A DNA stretch of 64,000 nucleotides from Ruegeria sp. THAF33. GTDB lineage: Bacteria; Pseudomonadota; Alphaproteobacteria; Rhodobacterales; Rhodobacteraceae. The notes beneath the pieces were generated by a model that saw only the letters and a list, made by a program, of their open reading frames with translations, was not told the DNA's origin and searched no databases. Positions 45,258 through 52,242 of this stretch are shown here, one piece after another. The stretch spans positions 1,486,501 through 1,550,500 of the forward strand of contig NZ_CP045384.1 of the NCBI RefSeq assembly GCF_009363615.1, read 5' to 3'. Each line of letters begins with the position of its first letter. Positions within the stretch are counted from its first letter, which is position 1. Both the position numbers and the translations under genes were made by a program.

Positions 45258-45911
45258 ATGCCCGAGGTGATTTTTCCCGGACCCGAAGGCCGCCTGGAAG
45301 GCCGCTACCACCCGCAAAAGGAAAAAGACGCACCGATCGCCATCGTGCTTCACCCGCACCCTCAGTTCGGCGGGACCATGAACAACAAGGTGGTCTACAA
45401 TCTGCACTATGCCTTCTACAACATGGGGTTCACCGTGTTGCGTTTTAACTTCCGCGGCGTCGGTCGCAGCCAGGGCGAGTATGATCAGGGCGTGGGCGAG
45501 CTGAGCGATGCGGCGTCGGCGCTGGACTACCTGCAATCGATGAACAACAATTCGAAACACTGCTGGGTCGCAGGTTTCTCGTTCGGTGCGTGGATCGGTA
45601 TGCAATTGCTGATGCGCCGCCCTGAAATCACGGGGTTCATCAGTGTATCGCCCCCTGCAAACATGTATGACTTTTCGTTCCTTGCTCCCTGCCCGTCTTC
45701 CGGCCTGATCATCAACGGCACGGCTGACAGGGTGGCGCCACCGGCTGACACGACTTCGCTGGTGAACAAGCTGCACGAGCAGAAAGGAATCACCATCACG
45801 CACACCGAAGTGGAAGGTGCAGATCACTTCTTTCAGGATCGTCACATGGACACGCTGATCACCAATGTCAGCGACTATGTGAAACGCCGCCTGACCGAGA
45901 ACACCCGCTGA
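45258..45911 (+). CDS. Alpha/beta hydrolase (CocE/YitV-like small serine hydrolase)
   Basis: A cytoplasmic alpha/beta hydrolase of 217 residues. PEVIFPGPEGRLEGRYHP starts the family pattern, the oxyanion region is in VLHPHPQFGGTMNNKVV, the nucleophile elbow is GFSFGAWIG with the Ser, the acid is likely in GTADRVAPP, and the His is in GADHFF. Close relatives in alphaproteobacteria are annotated as dienelactone-hydrolase-like with unknown substrate. ATG 45258 is the first good start; it is divergent from iscR. Its TGA overlaps the ATG of the next gene. Confidence 0.88.
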   Translation: MPEVIFPGPEGRLEGRYHPQKEKDAPIAIVLHPHPQFGGTMNNKVVYNLHYAFYNMGFTVLRFNFRGVGRSQGEYDQGVGELSDAASALDYLQSMNNNSKHCWVAGFSFGAWIGMQLLMRRPEITGFISVSPPANMYDFSFLAPCPSSGLIINGTADRVAPPADTTSLVNKLHEQKGITITHTEVEGADHFFQDRHMDTLITNVSDYVKRRLTENTR

Positions 45912-46156
45912 TGTCCGACACCATCACATCTCTTGCCGCCAAACTGGCCGAAGATACGATGAAGGTTATGGATGAGACAGGCGAAGACAGGTTCTTTGTC
46001 GAAGTTGGTGAAGTGCTCGGGGCCGCGTCTCAGTCTCTGGAAGAGGCGTTTCTGACGGAAATTCGTGTTCGGTTGGCTGAACGGAAAGCCAGGCAGTTCG
46101 TGATCAAACGCTTGTCTGCGCATCGTGCAAAGCAGAAGGCGATCGAAAAGCAATGA
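45911..46156 (+). CDS. Small protein of unknown function
   Basis: An 81-residue helical, charged protein (many Glu, Lys, Arg; no signal or membrane segment). The start ATG shares its A with the hydrolase stop (TGATG), and its own stop overlaps the HD gene start (ATGA), so it is translationally coupled in the middle of a three-gene unit. I recognise no domain. A short acidic N-terminal part (KLAEDTMKVMDETGEDRFFVEVG) is followed by a basic C-terminus (RLAERKARQFVIKRL), which suggests a dimer or a nucleic-acid or protein adaptor, but this is only a guess. Confidence 0.72.
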   Translation: MSDTITSLAAKLAEDTMKVMDETGEDRFFVEVGEVLGAASQSLEEAFLTEIRVRLAERKARQFVIKRLSAHRAKQKAIEKQ

Positions 46157-47316
46157 CCGACCGTATGTCGGCGCAAATCGCGTTTCTGAAACGGGCCGAC
46201 GAACTGAAAATGGTCGAGCGGGCAAATGTCCTGCTTGACCGGTCCAGACCCGAAAATTCGGCAGAACACAGCTGGCATCTGGCCTTGTGGGCCCTTGTCA
46301 TGGCCCCGTTGGCAGGGCCGGATGTCTCGATTGATCGGGTCATACGCATGCTGTTGCTGCATGACCTGGTTGAAATCGTTGTCGGCGACCATCCAATCCA
46401 CCTTGAGACTGACTGGAACTTGGTTGCCAAAGCTGAGCAAGCTGCAGCAAAAGAACTGTTTGGGCTTTTGCCAAAGGATCAGGCCGATGCGTTTCACGCT
46501 GTCTGGCGTGAATTTGAAGAGGATCAGACCGCCGACGCCCGGTTTGCAAAGGTTCTGGATCGTTGTCAGCCACTGTTTCAGGTTCTGTGTGCCCCGAACC
46601 CCGATCCGGATCACGTGGGCATAGCGCGTTCAAACCTCGAAGGCGGTCGCGCCGCCTATCTGGAAAAGGTTTTTCCACTGGCCTACGAGCACGCCGCCAA
46701 CCTGCTGGCTGGCGCAGATACGCAGGCCAACGCGTTTACGACACGGCTGGCGTTTCTGACCGAAGCTGACCAGCTGAAGTCCGTTCTCCGCGCTTCACGG
46801 CTGATGGCGGGTGATCGTTTCGAAAACTCGGCAGAACACTCGTGGCACATCATGCTCTACGCTTGGGTCCTGGCTGAAAATGCGCCCACAGGAATCAGTG
46901 TTGATCGGGTCCTTCAAATGCTGTTGCTGCACGATATCGTTGAAATCGACGCTGGCGACAATCCGATCCACGGGCAGGTCGATCACGCAGCGCAAGCAGC
47001 CAAGGAACAAGCGGCGGCCAAGCGCTTGTTCGGGTTGCTGCCCGACACGCAATGCAACACCTTCACGACATTGTGGCACGAGTTTGAAGCGGCAGACAGC
47101 CCCGACGCCAGGTTCGCCAAAGCTGTTGATCGTTTTCAGACACCTATCGCGAATTTGGAAACCGGTGGCGGATCGTGGGTCGATTACAAGGTAACATATG
47201 CCCAGCTTGAGGCGCGCGTTCAGCCTGCGATTGCAGCAGGTTCTCCTGGCCTGTGGGATTGGCTGCAACCGCAACTGGCAGCACACTTCCAAAGCGTCGA
47301 GGCTGTACACCACTAG
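46153..47316 (+). CDS. Tandem-HD domain protein (duplicated HDDC2/YfbR-like)
   Basis: A 387-residue protein built from two copies of an HD domain exactly 190 residues apart. Copy 1 (about 1-185) has NSAEHSWH with His39 and His42, and the HD pair His70-Asp71 in LLLHDLVEI. Copy 2 (about 191-375) repeats NSAEHSWH (His229, His232) and LLLHDIVEI (His260-Asp261). Each copy also keeps DARFAK. Single-domain relatives such as E. coli YfbR are metal-dependent 5'-deoxynucleotidases, so a nucleotidase is the likely activity; a fused pair is unusual. It is coupled to the preceding small gene and ends in a terminator. Confidence 0.88.
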   Translation: MTDRMSAQIAFLKRADELKMVERANVLLDRSRPENSAEHSWHLALWALVMAPLAGPDVSIDRVIRMLLLHDLVEIVVGDHPIHLETDWNLVAKAEQAAAKELFGLLPKDQADAFHAVWREFEEDQTADARFAKVLDRCQPLFQVLCAPNPDPDHVGIARSNLEGGRAAYLEKVFPLAYEHAANLLAGADTQANAFTTRLAFLTEADQLKSVLRASRLMAGDRFENSAEHSWHIMLYAWVLAENAPTGISVDRVLQMLLLHDIVEIDAGDNPIHGQVDHAAQAAKEQAAAKRLFGLLPDTQCNTFTTLWHEFEAADSPDARFAKAVDRFQTPIANLETGGGSWVDYKVTYAQLEARVQPAIAAGSPGLWDWLQPQLAAHFQSVEAVHH

Positions 47317-47330
47317 GCAGAAAAGAAAAA

Positions 47331-47352
47331 AGGAGCCCGACGGCTCCTTTTT
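47331..47352 (+). terminator. Terminator after the HD gene, usable in both directions
   Basis: A stem GGAGCC/GGCTCC with a CGAC loop is flanked by a run of A on the left and TTTTT on the right. It ends the plus-strand operon and would equally end the minus-strand small gene to its right (T run on that strand too). Confidence 0.9.
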
Positions 47353-47375
47353 CCCTGCTAAGCTCTACGTGGCGC

Positions 47376-47510
47376 TTAAAAAACACTACTACCATCAAAC
47401 TGTTGAACCATGTTGGCTGCTTCAACTTCGACGGACCCCCCGTCAGCAAGCCACCCAATCGCCACTATCAGACCCGCAGCAAATATTACGGATTTCGAAA
47501 ATGTCGTCAT
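47376..47510 (-). CDS. Putative 44-residue membrane protein
   Basis: An ATG-to-TAA frame of 44 codons on the minus strand: a short polar start, a hydrophobic helix (about 7-21, VIFAAGLIVAIGWLA), then an acidic, polar end with NMVQQFDGSSVF. It lies in a gap of about 340 bases and its stop is 24 bases from a terminator that also works on the minus strand. The ribosome binding site is poor (only GAG), so the call is tentative. No relative is recognised. Confidence 0.42.
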   Translation of the reverse strand: MTTFSKSVIFAAGLIVAIGWLADGGSVEVEAANMVQQFDGSSVF

Positions 47511-47577
47511 AACTCAAAACTCAATAACAAATCATAAAATACGTTGAGAAGACTACACCAATTCGATTCTCTGAATA

Positions 47578-47593
47578 GTCAGGTATACCTGAC
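47578..47593. promoter_or_regulatory. Perfect palindrome GTCAGGTATACCTGAC upstream of the SMR gene
   Basis: A 16-base perfect palindrome with the centre GGTATACC lies about 100 bases before the SMR transporter start. Palindromes with a GTATAC core are typical operators of FadR/FCD-type GntR regulators; the regulator itself is not in the window. Position fits control of the SMR gene and possibly the small gene on the other side. Confidence 0.55.
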
Positions 47594-47695
47594 CTCAGAC
47601 GGTATTCTCATATCCTCAGACCCAAAAAATCGCCTTGCCCACCCCTTCGGTTTCATGCTCAACGCGAGGGTATCTTTCCTGTTTCGAGGATCAAA

Positions 47696-48031
47696 ATGCC
47701 CCAAGCGTATCTGTATCTAATGCTGGCTGTTGTTGCGGAAACCATTGGCACCACGGCCTTGCAGGCCAGTCAACAATTCACCCGGTTCTGGCCGTCCGTC
47801 CTTGTGGTCGTGGGGTACGGACTCGCATTTTACCTCATGGCGCTGACGCTGAAATACATGCCTGTCGGTATCGTTTATGCGATCTGGTCCGGTCTGGGCA
47901 TCTTTCTGATCGCCGTGATCGGATTCATCGTGTTCGGCCAAAGGCTGGATTGGCCTGCGATCCTGGGGTTGACGTTGATCTTGTCCGGAATCCTGATCAT
48001 TCACCTCTTTTCCAAGACTGCCGGTCACTGA
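47696..48031 (+). CDS. Small multidrug resistance (SMR/EmrE) family transporter
   Basis: A 111-residue four-helix membrane protein. The essential acidic residue is Glu15 in AVVAETIGTTAL, the loop tryptophan is Trp64 in VYAIWSGLG, and the helices are at about 4-21, 33-50, 58-78 and 86-104. Such proteins exchange protons for cationic compounds or guanidinium; the closely related Gdx type cannot be separated by eye. ATG 47696 follows GAGGA. It is preceded by a palindrome that may be its operator. Confidence 0.92.
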   Translation: MPQAYLYLMLAVVAETIGTTALQASQQFTRFWPSVLVVVGYGLAFYLMALTLKYMPVGIVYAIWSGLGIFLIAVIGFIVFGQRLDWPAILGLTLILSGILIIHLFSKTAGH

Positions 48032-48107
48032 TCATCGGTTAGGGCTGGTATATTTTGTCGCGCCGCGCTATGCGCGCGGCAACTTCCCGTTCAAAGGCTG
48101 ACCTCTC

Positions 48108-49925
48108 ATGGACCTGCGCAACATCGCAATCATCGCTCACGTGGACCACGGCAAGACGACCCTGGTGGATGAGCTGCTCAAACAATCCGGCGCGTTCCGG
48201 GAAAACCAGGCCGTGGCGGAACGCGCCATGGACAGCAACGATCTGGAGCGCGAGCGTGGCATCACCATTCTGGCCAAGGCAACTTCGGTCGAATGGAAAG
48301 ACACACGCATCAACATCGTCGACACCCCCGGCCACGCCGATTTCGGTGGTGAGGTAGAGCGTATCCTCAGCATGGTCGATGGCGTTGTCCTGCTGGTTGA
48401 CGCCGCCGAAGGCCCGATGCCGCAGACCAAATTCGTGACGTCGAAAGCGTTGGCGCTGGGCCTGCGCCCGATCGTGGTTCTAAACAAGGTCGACAAACCG
48501 GATGCGGAACCTGATCGCGCACTGGACGAATGCTTTGACCTGTTCGCAAACCTCGGTGCCGATGATGATCAGTTGGACTTCCCGGCCATGTATGCCTCAG
48601 GCCGTTCCGGCTGGGCGGATATGGAGCTGGACGGCCCGCGCAAGGACCTGAGCGCACTGTTTGATCTGATCGTCGATCACGTTCCTGCCCCGAAACAGAT
48701 CGCGCATAAGGGCGAGCCGTTCCGGATGCTGGCCACCACTTTGGGCAGCGATCCATTCATCGGCCGCATTCTGACGGGTCGTGTGGAAAGCGGCACATTG
48801 AAAGCTGGCGACAGCCTGAAAGCCCTGAGCCGTGACGGATCGTTGATCGAAAACTTTCGCGCCTCAAAAATATTGGCATTCCGCGGGCTGGCTCAGCAAC
48901 CTATCGATGTGGCCGAAGCCGGTGACATCGTCACCATCGCCGGCATGAGCAAAGCCACCGTGGCGGATTCTCTGGTTGCTCCGCAGGTCGAAGAAGCCCT
49001 GCCTGCACAGCCCATCGACCCGCCGACGATTACCGTAACTTTTGGCATCAATGATTCTCCGTTGGCCGGTCGTGACGGCAAGAAAGTTCAGTCGCGCGTC
49101 ATCCGTGATCGCCTGATGAAAGAAGCCGAATCCAATGTCGCGATTCGCGTCACCGACACACCCGGCGGCGAGGCTTTCGAGGTCGCGGGCCGCGGCGAGT
49201 TGCAGATGGGTGTTCTGATCGAGAACATGCGCCGTGAAGGGTTCGAACTCAGCATCTCGCGCCCTCAGGTTCTGTTCCGTGAAGAAAACGGCCAGCGGCT
49301 GGAACCGATCGAGGAAGTCACCATTGACGTTGACGATGAATACTCGGGCGCCGTGATCGAAAAGATCACCGGGGCCCGCAAAGGTGAGTTGGTCGAGATG
49401 CGCCCCGCAGGTGCCGGCAAGACCCGCATCATTGCCCATGTACCGTCCCGTGGCCTGATCGGCTATCACGGCGAATTCCTGACCGACACCCGCGGCACAG
49501 GCGTTCTGAACCGCGTGTTCCATGGCTGGGCGCCGCACAAAGGCCCGATCCCGGGCCGCCGAGCGGGTGTTCTGATCTCGATGGAGAATGGCCAAGCCGT
49601 GGCCTATGCCCTGTGGAACCTGGAAGAGCGTGGCCGGATGTTTGTCGGTCCTCAAACGGATGTCTATCAAGGCATGGTGATTGGCGAGCATTCTCGTGAC
49701 AATGATCTGGAAGTGAACCCGCTGAAAGGCAAGAAGCTGACAAACGTACGCGCCAGTGGCTCGGACGATGCGGTTCGTCTAACGCCGCATATTCAGTTCT
49801 CGTTGGAAGAGGCAATTGCCTATATTGACGACGATGAACTGGTCGAAGTCACCCCGAATGCGGTGCGCTTGCGCAAGCGTTATCTTGACCCGCACGAGCG
49901 CAAGCGGATGGCCAAGTCGGCCTGA
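48108..49925 (+). CDS. typA: Translational GTPase TypA/BipA
   Basis: A 605-residue ribosome-associated GTPase of the EF-G/LepA group. G1 is AHVDHGKT, switch I includes ERERGITI, G3 is DTPGHADF and G4 is NKVDKP. The C-terminal TypA-specific region has [21 protein letters not shown] in parts, [22 protein letters not shown] and [22 protein letters not shown] in parts. It assists 50S assembly and growth under stress and cold. A terminator follows. Confidence 0.96.
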   Translation: MDLRNIAIIAHVDHGKTTLVDELLKQSGAFRENQAVAERAMDSNDLERERGITILAKATSVEWKDTRINIVDTPGHADFGGEVERILSMVDGVVLLVDAAEGPMPQTKFVTSKALALGLRPIVVLNKVDKPDAEPDRALDECFDLFANLGADDDQLDFPAMYASGRSGWADMELDGPRKDLSALFDLIVDHVPAPKQIAHKGEPFRMLATTLGSDPFIGRILTGRVESGTLKAGDSLKALSRDGSLIENFRASKILAFRGLAQQPIDVAEAGDIVTIAGMSKATVADSLVAPQVEEALPAQPIDPPTITVTFGINDSPLAGRDGKKVQSRVIRDRLMKEAESNVAIRVTDTPGGEAFEVAGRGELQMGVLIENMRREGFELSISRPQVLFREENGQRLEPIEEVTIDVDDEYSGAVIEKITGARKGELVEMRPAGAGKTRIIAHVPSRGLIGYHGEFLTDTRGTGVLNRVFHGWAPHKGPIPGRRAGVLISMENGQAVAYALWNLEERGRMFVGPQTDVYQGMVIGEHSRDNDLEVNPLKGKKLTNVRASGSDDAVRLTPHIQFSLEEAIAYIDDDELVEVTPNAVRLRKRYLDPHERKRMAKSA

Positions 49926-50013
49926 TTTACCCGGCGGACCGCTGCCGCAATCGGAAACAATTGCCCAAGTGTGGCAATTTTGCGTCCAAACGGACAAAAG
50001 ATAAAAAACGGAC

Positions 50014-50037
50014 AACCGGGCACTACGCCCGGTTTTT
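50014..50037 (+). terminator. Rho-independent terminator after typA
   Basis: A stem AACCGGGC/GCCCGGTT with a five-base loop, followed by TTTAATT, about 90 bases after typA. Confidence 0.85.
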
Positions 50038-50223
50038 AATTGAAAAGAGAAGCTTTTCTTCTTTGGGTTGCACTAATTCTCTATCACTCACCCAATCCAC
50101 ATATTGTGATTGAGACCCGTTTAAGGTGAAAATGTGCCAGTTGTGTGACGTCGTTCATAAACACACTCGCTTCGGTGGTTCATATGAACACGTAGTAAAG
50201 TATCGAGTTTCGAGGAGTTCCAA

Positions 50224-50886
50224 ATGGGTATCCGGTCCCGCAATATCCCGCTGTATTTTGTTGCTACGACGTTTTTGTTTTCGCCCGCGGGCGAAGCCTT
50301 CGCAGCCGGAACATGTACCGTTCAAACAGCCAGACAATCCGCAGCATCCGCACAGGTGTTATGTGAGTGTGACGCTGTGACATCGGGTATGATCCGATAC
50401 ATTCAACGCCGGCACGATTTCGATCAAATTCTGGCGCGTGTAGGTGCTGAATGTGCGCCACTTGCAGACTTGCTTTCAGATTTGCCGACGGCGTCGATCG
50501 GCCCAAGCGATCAGCGGTCAGGAGATGGTCCGTCCGATGAGACTGTCGATAGTAGCCCGGATTTCGGAGGAGGCGGCGGTTCAAGCGGCGGATCTGGCGG
50601 CACAAGCGGTGAAAACGGCGGCACCGGCGGCGGTGGCACTAGCCGAGGGGGCGAAGGCAGCGGCTCTGGCGGCGGTGAAAACGAAGGTGGCGGAGAAAAC
50701 GAAGGCGGCGGCGAAAACGAAGGTGGCGGCGAAAACGAAGGTGGCGGTGAAAACGAAGGCGGCGGCGAAAACGAAGGCGGCGGCGAAAACGAAGGTGGCG
50801 GTGAAAACGAAGGCGGCGGTGAAAACGAAGGCGGCGGTGAAAACGAAGGCGGCGGTGAAAACGAAGGCGGCGGCGAAACGTTCTAA
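50224..50886 (+). CDS. Secreted protein with GGGENE hexapeptide repeats
   Basis: A 220-residue exported protein; signal peptide at about 1-27 (IPLYFVATTFLFSPAGEAFA). The mature N-terminal part (about 28-105) has three cysteines (GTCTVQ, VLCECDA) and a helix-like stretch, then a glycine/serine-rich linker (about 110-150) and eleven nearly perfect GGGENE repeats, ending GGGETF. ATG follows CGAGGAG. I recognise no family. The repeats are acidic, could bind calcium or form a flexible extracellular tail. It is convergent with a LapG-like protease gene across a shared terminator. Confidence 0.82.
   Translation: MGIRSRNIPLYFVATTFLFSPAGEAFAAGTCTVQTARQSAASAQVLCECDAVTSGMIRYIQRRHDFDQILARVGAECAPLADLLSDLPTASIGPSDQRSGDGPSDETVDSSPDFGGGGGSSGGSGGTSGENGGTGGGGTSRGGEGSGSGGGENEGGGENEGGGENEGGGENEGGGENEGGGENEGGGENEGGGENEGGGENEGGGENEGGGENEGGGETF
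50671..50868 (+). repeat. Eleven tandem 18-base repeats coding GGGENE
   Basis: Eleven consecutive 18-base units of the form GGCGGNGAAAACGAAGGN, differing only in third codon positions, followed by a truncated twelfth. The frame is kept throughout, so the repeat number can change in steps of six residues without breaking the protein. Confidence 0.96.
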
Positions 50887-50898
50887 TTCGGAAGCAAA

Positions 50899-50931
50899 AA
50901 TACCGGTGCAAGATACGATTGCACCGGTATT
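50899..50931. terminator. Bidirectional terminator between the repeat protein and the protease gene
   Basis: A perfect 13-base-pair stem (AATACCGGTGCAA/TTGCACCGGTATT) with a seven-base loop. On the minus strand it is followed by a T run (TTTTTGC), so it mainly ends the protease transcript, but it can serve both genes. Confidence 0.85.
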
Positions 50932-50960
50932 CAGTTTCTCAAAAAGACTTTCAGGTTTCC

Positions 50961-51584
50961 TCAGCTATGGCCGTACACACCAACCCAACGTCCGGGGCGG
51001 TTAGGGTCTTGCATACGAAGAAACAGATACCGCGTTGCTGTCCAGGGCTTGATACGGTTTGTGAGGTTGTCCAAAACCAAATCACCGTTTGAAGAGCGGT
51101 ACACCAGCACCGCGTGAGGCACCCGACGCGTGTCCAGAACCGTAGCGATCAACAGTTTACTTGGATCGACGCCTGCATGGATCAAATCCCTTTTCTTCAA
51201 CAGCGCGAAGTCTTCGCAATCGCCACCCCTGGCTGTCGGAAGCGCCCAACGTTCAGTCATCTTGTACTGAGATTGATCAGTGACTTCTCGTGTCGATCTG
51301 TTCACGCGCCGATTTACCTGTTCGACAACCTTCAGTTCTTGCTGGCTGGACATGGATACGGATCGTTTTCCTGCGCAGGCCCATTTGTACTGAGCACACA
51401 GGTTGATGGCTCCTGACGGTGGCGGCGAGGACGCGACACTTGGGATAAACCCGTTCCCGGACGCATGTGCGACAGGGGCCATGGCGATGGTGCAAACGCC
51501 CAAAAAACTAATGCTGAAAGCCCGCACTGAAACCGGCAGAAGTCTTGCACCAAACCGCTTGGCCAGATTTGTGAAGTGTTTCAT
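50961..51584 (-). CDS. Transglutaminase-like cysteine peptidase (BTLCP / LapG family)
   Basis: A 207-residue protein of the C93 (BTLCP) family, to which LapG belongs. A signal or anchor segment lies at about 18-42 (LGVCTIAMAPVAHA) and the mature domain starts about residue 60. The triad is visible as Cys in GGDCEDFALLK, His in VPHAVLVY and Asp in LVLDNLTN. LapG-type enzymes sit in the periplasm and cut secreted adhesins; the calcium-dependent partner LapD is not seen here. ATG 51584 is chosen; an earlier in-frame codon is less likely. It is convergent with the repeat-protein gene. Confidence 0.9.
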   Translation of the reverse strand: MKHFTNLAKRFGARLLPVSVRAFSISFLGVCTIAMAPVAHASGNGFIPSVASSPPPSGAINLCAQYKWACAGKRSVSMSSQQELKVVEQVNRRVNRSTREVTDQSQYKMTERWALPTARGGDCEDFALLKKRDLIHAGVDPSKLLIATVLDTRRVPHAVLVYRSSNGDLVLDNLTNRIKPWTATRYLFLRMQDPNRPGRWVGVYGHS

Positions 51585-51953
51585 GCCTGTACCCCAATCC
51601 GATGTTCTTCGCACGATTGCACGTCAAACAGGGTCGCATTCCGATTCGTGAAACTATCCGCGAACAACCCCGCCCAGGCAATCACCTAAAATGTTGAAGG
51701 GGAAAAAGGGCGGAAATTCGTCCGTCAATCTGACCTTTTTGCGCAAGAATTTGGGTGAAGCAGCCACAATTCAGGCGCTAAACGCGCAAATCCGCGACGG
51801 CGTGGCCTGACAAGTAATTGAAATAATGAAAAAATAAACTCAGCCCATATTTGCGAGCTGAGTTTCCAAGGTCGATCGTGGCATAAGCCAATGATTGCCT
51901 ATTGGCTGCCCGTTTACCGGGCAAACCGCGCTACACTTCGTGAACGCAGACGT
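51585..51953. other. Gap between the LapG-like gene and DUF1330 gene, with a terminator
   Basis: About 370 bases without a supported gene. It holds the upstream region of the protease gene and, at 51829-51865, a minus-strand terminator for DUF1330/alaS: stem AAACTCAGC/GCTGAGTTT and then TATTTTTTC. A 39-codon open frame at 51691-51810 has no ribosome binding site and is not called. Confidence 0.55.
51829..51865 (-). terminator. Rho-independent terminator of the alaS-DUF1330 unit
   Basis: On the minus strand: AAACTCAGC, a 12-base loop, GCTGAGTTT, then TATTTTTTC. It lies about 90 bases beyond the DUF1330 stop. Confidence 0.82.
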
Positions 51954-52241
51954 TCACTCCGTGATTTCAACCACAACCAATTCACGTTCACTGGCGTCGC
52001 GCGCATGACTCAATGCTTCTTGATAGTCATCCGAGTTGTAGCATTCCACAGCCGCTTCAAGCGACGGGAAACGGGCAACAACGTTGCGTGGCCGTTCCTT
52101 GCCTTCCAACTGAACGTAACGCGCCGCACGGGCGATGAAAGTGCCCCCGTGCTTGGCAATGGCCGGCCCGGCCAATTCGGCATATTTTCCATACGCCTCG
52201 GCATCGGTCACCGTCACATGTGCAATCCAGAGTGCGGCCAT
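51954..52241 (-). CDS. DUF1330 family protein
   Basis: A 95-residue dimeric ferredoxin-fold protein of the DUF1330 family, with AALWIAHVTVTDAEAYGKYAELA at the start (quoted in part), GGTFIARA in the middle and RPRNVVARFPSLEAAVECYNSDDYQ near the centre. Function unknown; the fold resembles ABM/EthD-type small oxidases. ATG 52241 lies one base after the alaS stop, with GGGAGGG inside the end of alaS, so the two are cotranslated. The genuine start excludes the longer frame that begins at 52307. Confidence 0.88.
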   Translation of the reverse strand: MAALWIAHVTVTDAEAYGKYAELAGPAIAKHGGTFIARAARYVQLEGKERPRNVVARFPSLEAAVECYNSDDYQEALSHARDASERELVVVEITE

Positions 52242-52242
52242 C

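Noticed and set aside
50671..50868. Possible CRISPR array
   Set aside because: The 18-base repeats touch each other with no spacers and keep a protein frame, so they are coding tandem repeats.
50444..51004. Long plus-strand open frame rich in KTKAA repeats over the GGGENE region
   Set aside because: It is the +1 reading of the 18-base repeat array; the frame with signal peptide and ribosome binding site is the GGGENE one.
51691..51810. 39-codon open frame in the gap before the DUF1330 gene
   Set aside because: No ribosome binding site, no recognisable domain and only moderate length, so chance is the simpler reading.
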